Source: Tieghemostelium lacteum
Lineage: Eukaryota; Evosea; Eumycetozoa; Dictyosteliales; Raperosteliaceae
DNA length: 64,000 nt
Reading direction: 5' to 3'
NCBI GenBank assembly: GCA_001606155.1
Contig: LODT01000020.1
Location: forward strand, 434,001 to 498,000
Shown: positions 1-9,964 of the stretch, piece after piece
How positions within the stretch are numbered: the first letter of the stretch is position 1
Layout of the letters: every line of letters begins with the position of its first letter
Notes under the pieces: generated by a model
The model's database searches: none
Told to the model about the DNA's origin: nothing
Seen by the model: the letters and a program-made list of their open reading frames with translations, nothing else
Made by a program: the position numbers and the translations under genes

Positions 1-396
1 ACAATAATAATAAAGATTTAAATCTTTTTTTAATCTATTGTAACTTACATTCATTCTCTGGGCAAACAACATGACATTCTATTTTAAATAACAATTGATA
101 TATGTCAACCCAAGTCATTTGACATGTGTTGACATCATTATAAATTTTTTTTTTGGCCATTTTAATTTATAAAACCGCCCTAAATATTCGAATGAATTTT
201 CAAACATCGCATTTTTATTTTTATCCTCCTATGTATAAGATCCATCACGTAGATATTTTCTCAATTGAACTAAATTCAAATAAAAATTTTAAACAATAAA
301 CTATATTTCAATAAAAAATGTAGATATTTTAAAAACAGTTTCGAAAAAAATGAAGTTGGAAGGTTTTATTGATTGAATTAAATTTTAATTTAAAAA
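1..396. other. intergenic 3' flank of first MFSD1-like gene
   Basis: AT-rich sequence downstream of the first transporter gene. I see no coding exon. The one distinct feature is a cluster of TTGACA/TGTCAA words at about 103-136 (three copies in about 35 bp). A matching 10-base word, TGTCAACCCA, recurs on the other strand near 2119. Confidence 0.5.
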
Positions 397-1928
397 TTAA
401 TTTAAAAGTAATGGTCTTTGTTCTTGATGTTGTTGGTTTTCTAATGCAAGTTTTTCTTGTATCTTTTTTTGTAGAACACTTGGATGCACATTGAGAACTT
501 GTTCTTTTTTGTCAATGAAAATCATCAGGATCAATATAAGGATTGATGCAACTGAAAATATAATAAATATGATAAATGGTATCATATAGTTATTATTGGT
601 TTTTTGTAAGATGGTGTTGATGATAATCATTGACACTGCAATGAGACCATTAATGACAGAGGAATTCAATGCAAATGAAACACTAATGCAATGTTCAGGA
701 ACTAATGAATTAATTAATGTAAATGATGCACTGAATACAGCTGCAATTGATAGACCAAGACATACCATACTAACATATGGTGTAACTGTAGTGAATGCCA
801 ATAATATAAAAGCTACAACAATCAAAGAACTAGATACCACTAATATATACAAATTTCTACCAAATCTATCAACTAGTGCTCCAATTAACGGGGCACAACA
901 TGCTACATAATAAGGTAAACTAATTAATAGTGATGAATTACTTTCTGGAAAATGTGTTTGCACTTTTAAAAATTATTAATATCACACATAAAATTAGATT
1001 TTAGATTTTAGAGTATACATACAAAAATCAGTACCTATAGCTATAAATCCAAATACTGGAATTACAAAGAATATAGATAAAATTATTAGCAACCAAAATG
1101 AGATTGGGAAAGCTTTTAAATCTGATATTTTAAAAGATTTTGGAGGTTGTTGTTCATAAACACCTTCTTGACAATTTGGTGGGTTTTCTTTTTTCATTCT
1201 AATGGTTTCCAAATATGCTAATACTAAACATGATAGAAAAGAAATTGAACATAAAATGGCACCAAACCAAAATGCAACAGGCAATGAAAATTTATGAGCA
1301 ATTTTAGTTGTAATATCTAAATCAGTGGCACCTGCTAATCTACCTATTGTATTAGCAGTTGCAAATGCCAATGCATAATCTCTTCTACCAAAAAACCAAA
1401 TGGAAACGTATGCAAATGATACAATATATAGAGTTTCTGCACCCTATTTTTTCCAAAACATATTAGAAAATTTTAATTTACATGGTTTGATTAAATGTTT
1501 CTATAGATACTTACTAAACCATAAACAACTCTACCAAGTACAGCTAACCAAAAGAGTCTTAAATTGGCAGACAATGCAAATAAAACTTGACCTACTGCAA
1601 CTAGTCCGGAGAAAATTACTATACTTAGACGTACACCTAATAAAGAGTCCACTAAGTATCCACCTATAAGTACCATAACAATATTTGGAAAACTATAAAC
1701 ACTGTAAAGGATACCATAGGAAACTTCATCTACATTATACCAATTTGCAATAGCAGTGTCTCCAAATGCACCTGGAACATCATAGGTAAAGTATGATCCT
1801 AATGTTGCCATACAAATAAATATCAATCCAAAATATTTAAACAAATGTTCTGACATTGGAATTATAGGTTCCATTACTAAAATATCATTCTCCGCACCAT
1901 TTTCATTATCACTATCAGATGGGTTCAT
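397..1928 (-). CDS. MFSD1-like major facilitator transporter, copy A
   Basis: Three-exon MFS transporter of 466 residues: exons 1928-1515, 1443-1023 and 962-397, with 71-bp and 60-bp GT-AG introns in phases 0 and 1. The length matches human MFSD1 (about 465 aa). Exon 1 carries TM1-3 with the MFSD1-like segment YSFPNIVMVLIGGYLVDSLLG. Exon 2 opens with GAETLYIVSFAYVSIWFFGRRD, which corresponds to the GGESL...WFKG region of the family. Exon 3 has the PLIGALVDRFGR loop between helices. The start at 1928 is preferred over the upstream in-frame Met at 2060 because MNPSDSD aligns with the acidic N-termini of copies B and C. The C-terminal tail contains EQRPLL, an acidic di-leucine sorting signal. 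Known MFSD1 is a lysosomal dipeptide uniporter, so a lysosome/endosome location is inferred. Confidence 0.88.
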
Positions 1929-2049
1929 ATTTAATTCAATTAATTTAAAACAATAATATTTTATTAACAATTTTATAATTTTTATATCAGCCTGATATAA
2001 TCTATTTTTAAAAAAGGCAACAACACACAGGATGGGATTTAATAAAACA

Positions 2050-2185
2050 CAATTTGTCATTTGACAACTGATTGCATCATTTAATTTAATTTTTTATTTT
2101 TTTTAGGAAATTGGGGTGGGTTGACATAAAATAGATCAAAAGAATTTTCAAATCCGCAACTTGGTATTGACTTTTGACAACAGGA
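2050..2185. promoter_or_regulatory. TTGAC-rich upstream region of MFSD1-like copy A
   Basis: Between copies A and B lie at least four TTGAC words (both strands, about 2058-2178), including TGGGTTGACA and ATTGACTTTTGACAAC. In Dictyostelium, TTGA repeats are binding sites for STAT factors in ecmA/ecmB promoters; that link is by analogy only. The region sits about 130-250 bp upstream of the copy A start codon. Confidence 0.25.
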
Positions 2186-2226
2186 AATTTTATTTGAGTT
2201 CAAAATCTTTATTTTCAATTTGAAAA

Positions 2227-3760
2227 TTAATTTACAATGAGTGGGGATTGTTCTTGATTGCGTTGTCTATCTAGAGCTTCTTCAATCTCTTTTCTCTCTT
2301 TAATCTTTTGTTGTTGGATAGAAGGGTGAACATTAATCAATTGATATTTTCTGTCCATGATAATCAAAATTACCAAACAAATGATGGCAATTATAGCAAA
2401 TATTATAAAAATGAAAAAGGTAATGGTATAGTTATTATTTGTTTTCTGAAGAATTCCATTAATTGCAATAATGGATAGTGACAATGTACCATTCATCAGT
2501 GATGAGTTTAATGCAAAACATACACTAATACAATATTCTGGGACTAGTGGGTTGATAAGAGTGAATGATGCACTATATACAGCAGCAATAGATATACCCA
2601 AAAATATCATACTTATATAAGGTGTAATTGGTGTGAAGATCAAGAATAAAAATGCAAATACAACCAATACACTAGAAAGTAAGAGAAAGTATAAATTTCT
2701 ACCAAATCTATCAACAAGAGCTCCCATTAAAGGTGCTGCACAGGCAACATAATAAGGTATACTTATCAATATTGATGCATTAGAATGAGGAAATTGAGTT
2801 TTGACTTTGTGTATATATAAAGTATTAATAATTAAATTACATCTTAAAAGTATTTATAAACAATACTTACAGAAATCAGTTCCAATAGTGATAAATCCAA
2901 ATACTGGAATTACATAGCAATTGGTTAATAATACTATTATCCAAAATTGTTTTGGGAAAGTTTTCAAATCGGATAATTTGAATTTCTTTTGATTGGCTGT
3001 TTCTTTAATACCTTCTTGAGTGTCTGAGAGAGGTTTTTCTTTTTTCATTCTAAGTGTTTCTAAATAGACCATTACTAGACATGAAATAAATGATAGTATA
3101 CATAGTGATGCTCCAAACCAAATGGAAAAAGGTATTGAAGTGTGATCTGCAATCTTGGTTGTGATATTTAGATCAACAGCACCTGCTAATCTACCTATTG
3201 TGTTCACAGTTGCGAATGCCAATGCAAAATCATTTCTACCAAAGAACCACACGGATACATAGGAGAATGAAATAATGTAAAGAGTTTCTCCACCCTTTTA
3301 TGAAAGTTGTTAATAAAATATAAATTTAATAGTTTTTATAGATATTTATACGTACTACTCCATAGATAATTCTTCCGAGTATAGCTAGCCAGAATGATCT
3401 TGCATTTGCTGAAATTGCAAATATAATTTCTCCAATAGTTACAAGTCCTGCAAATATCAAAAGGCCCAATCTGATACCAAGATAACTGTCTACTAAGTAA
3501 CCACCTATGACTACCAAAACTATATTTGGAAAACTGTAAACACTGTACAGAACACCATAAGAAACTTCATTTACATGGTACCATTCAGATATCACTTTAC
3601 TCCCAAAAGCACCTGGAATATCAAATGTGTAATAACCACCCAATGTAGTTAAGCATATAATAACCAACCCCAAATACTTAAACAAATGCTCTGACATTGG
3701 TACTATTTTATTTGGTAATAACACATTCTTTTCACTATCACTATTTATAACTGACTCCAT
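2227..3760 (-). CDS. MFSD1-like major facilitator transporter, copy B
   Basis: Three exons (3760-3356, 3294-2871, 2804-2227) joined across 61-bp and 66-bp introns give 468 residues. Intron positions and phases are identical to copies A and C, showing tandem duplication of one ancestral gene. It has twelve predicted hydrophobic segments. Family blocks are the VYSFPNIVLVVIGGYLVDSYLG segment in exon 1, GGETLYIISFSYVSVWFFGRND at the exon 2 start, and PLMGALVDRFGR in exon 3. The N-terminus has SEKNVLLP and the C-terminus EQSPLI; both fit acidic di-leucine lysosomal sorting signals. The likely role is proton-independent export of dipeptides or similar amino-acid products from lysosomes, inferred from mammalian MFSD1. 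All three copies lie on the same strand. Confidence 0.88.
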
Positions 3761-4426
3761 CTTTATTTTTATTTAATAATAGATAAAAATATAATAGAAA
3801 TTTATATTTAACATTCTCTTATTCCCAAAATTAAGAGATTGCATTCCATTCTATTATCAACCAATCTTAATCGGTGTTTCTGAAAAGTTTTTTGATTTTC
3901 AAGGTGTTTAATGACTTGATGAATTCTCCAACTCAATTCTATTAAAAATCATGATATTAAAATTTTTATTCTTTGATATCAAGAAAGGAAATACAATGGA
4001 CAGCATGTTTAATTATTTCCCTGTTTTTGAAGTTTTATTGAAAACATTTTTTTAAATTTATGTAAAACAATAAAAAAAATAAAATTATTTTATCTATATA
4101 TCTTTAAAAGAAATGTGTAAAACCAACATTACCAGTATTCTGTGAGTTTTAGGATTTCGTTCTTATGTTTTTTATCATTTTATTCTTTTTTTTTAATTGT
4201 TTTATTTCATCAATTTAAACAATTTATTCACTAGTAATAGTATTTTAATGTAATACGTTAAGAGCTTAAATCAGAAAGTCTAAGTGGAATGTGAAAGTGT
4301 TTTGATTTTGAAATCTTGACATGTATAAACAATTATTATCAAAATTGGAAAAACAATCAACTAATTTTAAATATTTAAAATAAAATCTATTTATTTTTCT
4401 ATTCTAATATAGAATCTTTTTATTAT
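3761..4426. other. AT-rich intergenic region
   Basis: This 666-bp spacer holds the promoter side of MFSD1-like copy B and the 3' flank of the coiled-coil gene ending at 4427. I see long A/T runs and no convincing coding exon, repeat or RNA gene. Confidence 0.4.
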
Positions 4427-5002
4427 TTAAAGCAAAAAATTTTCATCTCCAGTAAGATTACGACAAACTCTTAGAATTGTACTTTTGATTTGCTGGCAGT
4501 CTTTTTGGACATCTTGATTCTGATCATATGTATTTTTAATGTCTCTGATGAGGGAAATTATATCCTCTAGTTTGGATGTATGTACTCTATCATTTCTAAT
4601 ATCACACCAAAATTGAATATCCTTCAGAGATTGTGGAGAAAGAATGAAAAAGGCAAATTTATTGGTAGTGTAGTTTGTTGAAAAAACTTCCCACTTGAAT
4701 GTCTGACCAGATATTTCATTTACCTTTGGTAATAAAACATGTTGTAGATAGTAATGAAATACAGTAGTTAGTTTTTCTTTCTGTCTCATTCTGGCATTTT
4801 TTCTTAACTGTGGGAGTGCTATACTTTCTTCTTCATTTTTACTGAGCAGGGTTTTTATAGTTTTCATTTGTTCTTGTAATGTCTTAATATCTTTAGCATG
4901 GGCATCTAATATATCTTGCTGATTATCTATTTTATAATCCATGTCCGACTCTAATGACAGAATTTGGTTTGTAATTTCTGTAAGCATGCAATTGATACTC
5001 AT
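4427..5002 (-). CDS. coiled-coil protein with HEPN-like RN-x-x-V-H motif, member A
   Basis: Single-exon gene of 191 residues, not a family I can name. Residues about 5-60 are a predicted coiled coil (heptads with LESDMDYKI and LQEQMKTIKTLL). They are followed by a basic linker and an alpha-helical domain of about 100 residues beginning KLTTVFHYYLQHVLLPKV. At residues 136-141 the sequence is R-N-D-R-V-H, an exact RX4H arrangement with Asn after Arg, as in catalytic HEPN RNases. The gene at 9965-10627 has the same order: coiled coil, then YL.H.L.P.V, then R-N-x-x-V-H at nearly the same position. It sits between MFSD1-like copies B and C on the same strand. That a gene exists is well supported; the HEPN assignment is inference from a short motif and needs structure prediction. 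Confidence 0.65.
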   Translation of the reverse strand: MSINCMLTEITNQILSLESDMDYKIDNQQDILDAHAKDIKTLQEQMKTIKTLLSKNEEESIALPQLRKNARMRQKEKLTTVFHYYLQHVLLPKVNEISGQTFKWEVFSTNYTTNKFAFFILSPQSLKDIQFWCDIRNDRVHTSKLEDIISLIRDIKNTYDQNQDVQKDCQQIKSTILRVCRNLTGDENFLL

Positions 5003-5292
5003 CTCAAGAGGTTTCCAAAATTTAGTAATAAATATATTAATATTAAAATTTTAACCAAACTTTTTGAAATTCAAAAGTACTTCTAATTTTGATTTTTTTT
5101 GGAAATAAATAGAAGAAATGGAATACTATCTATCTATATTTTTATAGCAGTCCATTGAGACTTAGGACAACAATTTGATCCTTTAATCTGTGAAATTTTT
5201 GTTTACACTCGTTTCTATCTCTAATGGCTATTGTATTAATTTTACATATAAATAAACAAATATTTATTGAATTATCATTTTCAATTTAAAAA

Positions 5293-6854
5293 CTAATTCA
5301 CAATAAGTGGGTTTTGTTCTTGTTCCCTTTGTCGATCTAGAGCCTCTTCTTTTTCTTTTCTTTCTTTTATCTTTTCTTTCTGAATTTCAGGTGGAACATT
5401 TATCAACTGATGCTTTCTATCCATGATAATCAAAATTACCAATGTTACTATTGATATCAATATCAATAAAATATATATTACAAAGATTATGGTGTAATCG
5501 TTATTATTTTTCTGGAGAATGGAGTTAATTCCAATGATGGTTAAAGCCATAGACCCACTAGTTAAGGCTGAATTTAATGCAAAACAAACACTGATACAGT
5601 ATTCTGGAACCAATGGATTTATAAGAGTGAATGATGCACTATAAATAGTTGCCATTGAAATACCTAAAAAAATCACACTGATATAAGGTGTAACAGGCTT
5701 AAACATTAGAAATATGAATGCAACAAGTGCCAAAACACTTGAAACAGTTAGAAAATACAAGTTTCTACCAAACTTGTCGACAAGTGCGCCTAACAATGGA
5801 GCTAAACATGCCAAGTAAAAAGGAATACTAATCAAAGCCGATGTATTTAAATGTGGAAAATGTGTCTTAACTATAAATCATTAATGTTAATATTAAAGTA
5901 TGTATAATCATTTTTTTTATAAATATACTTACAAAAATCAGTTCCAATAGTAATAAAACTAAAAACTGGTATTACATAACAATTAATAAAGAATAAAATT
6001 AACCAGAATTGCAGTGGGAATTTTTTTACATCTGAGATTTTGAATTTCTTTTGTTGTTTAATCTCAGCTTTTTTATCTTGTTCTTTTTGATCAATAAGTG
6101 GGTTTACTTTTTTTAGTCTTAGTGTTTCTAAATAAGACAATACCAAACCTGCTACAAAAGAAAATAAACATAAAAATGTACCAATCCAGATTGTAACTGG
6201 TAATGAAAAATGATCTGCAATATCAGTTGTTACACTTAAATCAATAGCACCAGCAAGTCTGCCGACAGTATTCACTGTAGAAAAGGCCAAAGCAAAATCC
6301 TTTCTACCAAAGAACCATACTGATACATATGCAAATGCAACTATATAAATAGTTTCACCTCCCTATTTTAGAAAATCAATTAATAAAGATGATTCTTTTG
6401 AAATATAAAAACAAATACCTACCACACCATAAATTAATCTTCCTAAAATGGCTAGCCAAAATGTTCTAGCATTTGCTGATATTGCAAAAATTATCTGGCC
6501 AATAGCAATAAAGCCAGTAAATACTAATAGACCAAGTCTGAGTCCTAATAAACTATCAATTAAATAACCACCAACTACTACCAAAACTAGATTGGGAAAA
6601 CTATATACACTATACAATACACCGTAGTCAACTTCATTGACATGGTACCATTCTGAAATTACCTTACTCCCAAAGGCAGCGGGTACATCAAATGTAGATG
6701 CAGCGCCCAATATAACAAGACACATAAACAATAAACCCAAATATTTAAATAAGTGTTCAGATAATGGTATTACAGGTTCTTCTTCTTTAGGTTTAACTAA
6801 AAGTGTGTTTTCTTCAGTATCATATTCTTCATCAGTATTTGTTGTAATTGTCAT
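5293..6854 (-). CDS. MFSD1-like major facilitator transporter, copy C
   Basis: Exons 6854-6423, 6362-5933 and 5870-5293 (introns 60 and 62 bp) encode 479 residues. Introns are in the same phases (0, 1) as copies A and B. The longer N-terminus is acidic and contains EENTLL; the C-terminus ends EQNPLIVN, so di-leucine signals are present at both ends as in copy B. Exon 1 contains YSFPNLVLVVVGGYLIDSLLG, exon 2 opens GGETIYIVAFAYVSVWFFGRKD, and exon 3 has PLLGALVDKFGR. The loop in exon 2 is longer and Lys/Gln-rich compared with copy A. Copies B and C look closer to each other than to A in exon 3. Function is inferred from MFSD1 as lysosomal solute (dipeptide) transport. Confidence 0.88.
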
Positions 6855-7156
6855 ATTTGCTGGAATTGTAAATTATTTTCAATTGTAAATCTGAAATCAA
6901 TTTTAAAAAAAACTTGATTGATATTTTAAAAGATTTTTATTCTTTATTTTTAAAGTGTTTCGGAACAATACATCCGGATTAATTTAAACAACAAAAAATA
7001 ATTTTTTAGGTATTCAAGTAAATAGAATTCATTCCAACAAACAATAGAACCTTATGTAAAATGAAAACATAAATTTAAATGTAAGGTGTGTCTTTTGCTA
7101 ATTTTATGTACATTCCCGATTTGGATTCATTTTTGAAAATCAGGGTTTTTTTTTGT
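6855..7156. other. intergenic spacer
   Basis: This 302-bp AT-rich spacer contains the upstream side of MFSD1-like copy C and the 3' end of the bZIP gene. Nothing else can be supported. Confidence 0.35.
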
Positions 7157-9000
7157 TTATTGAATTCCTTGGGGTTGGTAATAGTGAAAATGAAATTCCT
7201 GACCACTAGAAGTGTTGTTATTACTGTTACCATTATTAATATTTGGACTGGCATCTGTCAAGGTAGTTGGAGATGGTATTCCACTTAATGGTGATGTCAA
7301 TGGAGTTGTAAGAGGTGATATATTAATATTACTACCATTACTATTATTACTACTATTTAAACCTCCTTTTGTACCTGAATTTAGCGTAGTTGTTGTAGTT
7401 GTAGTTGTAGTTGTAGTCGCTGTACCATTTGGAGAAATTGAAAAATTTTGATTTGTAACATTATGATAAATAAAGTCTTTATCAATAGGCACCTGTTGAT
7501 TATTTACTATACTTGTCGTATTAATATTAAATTTACCTTTATATCTAGGTAAAGATGAACTATTACTACTATTATTATTATTATTATTACTACTATTGTT
7601 ATTGTTATTATTGTTATTGTTATTGATAGGAGATGGAAAAGATTTATCGAATGGATTAATGGTATTTGGTATTTGATAATTGGATAAATTTAATAGAGTT
7701 TTTATATTTGATCTATTAATTTGATTCCAGAGGTTATTTGCCATTTCCATATTTGTGTGTACATATTTGGTATTGGAATGGACGACAACAAGTAGACTAG
7801 CCTCTTGTCTAACAGTAAGATATCTTGAGATCTGTTTACTTGTATCCCACAACAATCTGTGCATTTTTGTGAATTTCTGTTTGAGTTTCTCTAGATTATA
7901 GATAAACTCTAGAACCTCTGTAGAATCAATAATATCGGAATCTACAGACTCTGTAATTACAAATGGCTGTGATAACATTTCCAACAATTTATCACAGTCT
8001 GGCATTGTGAATATTTTATGAATACAAAATTTCTTTATATAGTCGTCCAACTGATCCAGTTCTTTTCTTAAACTAGCTTGATCCTCTTTAAACTTTTTCC
8101 AAATTACTATAATATGTTCTGTCTGTTCTGGTGTGATCTTTGCTTTAGCTGTATACATTTTCCACCATTCTGTCCTAGATGGATCATTTACAAATTGTGT
8201 CCAAGGATTTCCACTTGGTCTGTACCCAATTAATGCTAACTTTGCTTGAGTATATGGATGTACAAACTATAATTTTAATAATTAAAAATATTAATTCTCT
8301 TCATTATTATTACTATTTTTTTTTATAAAATTGTATAAATATAAACACATACAGCTTCAATTTCTTTTTCATTTACGTGAATACCCTTTTCAGTTAAATG
8401 ATCCCATTCTGTTATTATTTGTCTAAGAACGGGATCAGGTTCATTATTTCTCAATGCCATATCAATTTTCATAATTTGTTGTCTGATTTGACCCATATAA
8501 TAAATAGTGTCGTCGGAGAGTTTTAACATATCCGTAGGAGATCCACCAACTTTAAAAAGACTTTGTTTAAGTGAATCATTTTCCAAAGTCAATTGACTTA
8601 TTTTTTCCTCCATTTCTTTAATATAAACCTTCTTTCTCTGTCTATAATTTCTACTGGCTATATTCTGATTAGTTCTACGAGCTTTAAGTTTTTCAGTTTT
8701 ATCATTTTTCTGTTCCTCATCTCCTGAACTAGATTTACTCTGATTTAAATTATTATTATTATTATTTTGAATATTATGTTGATATTGAGGATTTGGTTGG
8801 TGCTGATGTTGTTGATGTTCTAATATATTAGGATGTACATGTTGTTGATGATTAATATCTTCTAAATTTATATTATATTGTTGATGAATAAATTCGGTAT
8901 AATTATCCATTTGTGGTGAATTATTATTATTAATAATATTGTTATTATTATTACTATTCTGGTGTGGTGTATTCTGATGAAATGACGAATTAGAATACAT
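7157..9000 (-). CDS. bZIP transcription factor with DOG1/TGA-like C-terminal domain
   Basis: Two exons (9000-8353 and 8266-7157, 86-bp intron, phase 0) give 585 residues. The N-terminus is Asn/Gln/His-rich. A basic region, KARRTNQNIASRNYRQRKK, lies at about 105-123, followed by a leucine zipper (I, L, L, L heptads). The position of the invariant bZIP Asn appears to be Gln. After the zipper come blocks resembling the DOG1 domain of plant TGA factors: DPVLRQIITEWDHL, then LALIGYRPSGNPW, then KMHRLLWDTSKQI followed by YLTVRQEASLLVVVHSN (plant order: LR...HYD, LWLGGFRPSE, QQMHRILTTRQSARALL). The tail has Asn, Thr and Ser tracts and ends in GQEFHFHYYQPQGIQ. It is expected to be a nuclear, dimeric DNA-binding regulator. 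The bZIP call is firm; the DOG1 relation is by-eye alignment. Confidence 0.85.
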
Positions 9001-9536
9001 TTAGTGAATATTTAGATACAAAAAGCCTCATTGAAAGAGTCTTTCTAAAAAAAATGTCTAAAAGGATTTTTTTATTTTTTTTTTTTTTATTTTATTTATT
9101 TTGTTGTTGACATATCTAACGCCAAACATCGCAATGTAAAAATTCAATTTTTTTCCAGTTTTTGGTTATGAAACTCTATTTATTTCACACTCAAAACATA
9201 ATTCGTTATAAAAATTTTTAATGAAGCACTGTTGATGGTACCCTCCACCACTTGAACAAAAATTGATCGAAATAATCTCGAACATGTTATAAGATGATAT
9301 AACCTTATTTATAGAAATAATTAACACCTCATACCTACTTCAATGCCATTCAATTGTTCAAATAATGTAATAGGGGTTAAAAGGTGGGGTGAGATGTTAA
9401 CGAAAATAGAAATAATAGTAAAACTGTTTATTCTTTAATTTGAGAGAATTAAAATAGTGAAAAGATTATAAATATCGCAACTTGCATTTACAATCAAAAC
9501 ACTGAAACTGATGGTACCAATCCTTAGTGTGCCTTC
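9001..9536. other. intergenic region upstream of bZIP gene
   Basis: This 536-bp AT-rich stretch lies between the divergent bZIP gene and an orphan ORF. It includes a T-run just upstream of the bZIP start (about 9063-9100) and a less AT-rich patch with ATGGTACCCTCCACCAC near 9234. No exon is convincing. Confidence 0.35.
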
Positions 9537-9893
9537 ATGACTTTAAAGTCTATCTATCCAATTGCCTTTGAGGTTTTCACTCTACATGGTATCTCACCGA
9601 ATGAGAGTGGATACAGTAGACTCAATATAGGGGGTCACAGTTGGGCATTGGAACCACAAGATCATCACAATCAAACCAACTCAATGCCATTCCAAAACCT
9701 CAACAACCTACAATTGGAGATCACTACTGCACCACTGACTGAGGATCACTATTTGGAATATTTCTCTGTGGTCAATTTATTCAACAGAAAGGGCTGGAGG
9801 TCAAGAAAGTATTTAATCTCTAGTTTATTCGCGGTAGACCCTGATGGTTCAGTACCCAGGGGTTCTGATTTCAAAGGGTTCTGGTTTGTCTAG
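9537..9893 (+). CDS. orphan hypothetical protein, 118 aa
   Basis: An ATG-initiated open frame of 118 codons with no intron needed, preceded by an in-frame stop at 9525. I do not recognise it. It has no signal peptide, transmembrane segment or low-complexity tract, which is unusual for this genome. Base composition is visibly less AT-rich than its flanks (for example CCACTGACTGAGGATCAC), and codon use includes many C-ending codons. It ends SDFKGFWFV-stop and is followed after 71 bp by the coiled-coil gene at 9965 on the same strand. It could be a genuine small gene, a terminal exon of something whose 5' part lies in 9001-9536, or a decayed fragment. Confidence 0.4.
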   Translation: MTLKSIYPIAFEVFTLHGISPNESGYSRLNIGGHSWALEPQDHHNQTNSMPFQNLNNLQLEITTAPLTEDHYLEYFSVVNLFNRKGWRSRKYLISSLFAVDPDGSVPRGSDFKGFWFV

Positions 9894-9964
9894 ATCCGAC
9901 TGGTTTCATCCAACAAATATTAAATTAAAATTTTAGTTTATTTTTATTTTCCTCAAAAAATAAG

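Noticed and set aside
1929-2060. In-frame N-terminal extension of MFSD1-like copy A to the Met at 2060
   Set aside because: Extension is AT-derived, hydrophobic and absent in copies B and C; Met at 1928 aligns with their starts.
7212-7451. Leu/Val-rich + strand frame
   Set aside because: Antisense of Asn/Thr tracts in the bZIP gene.
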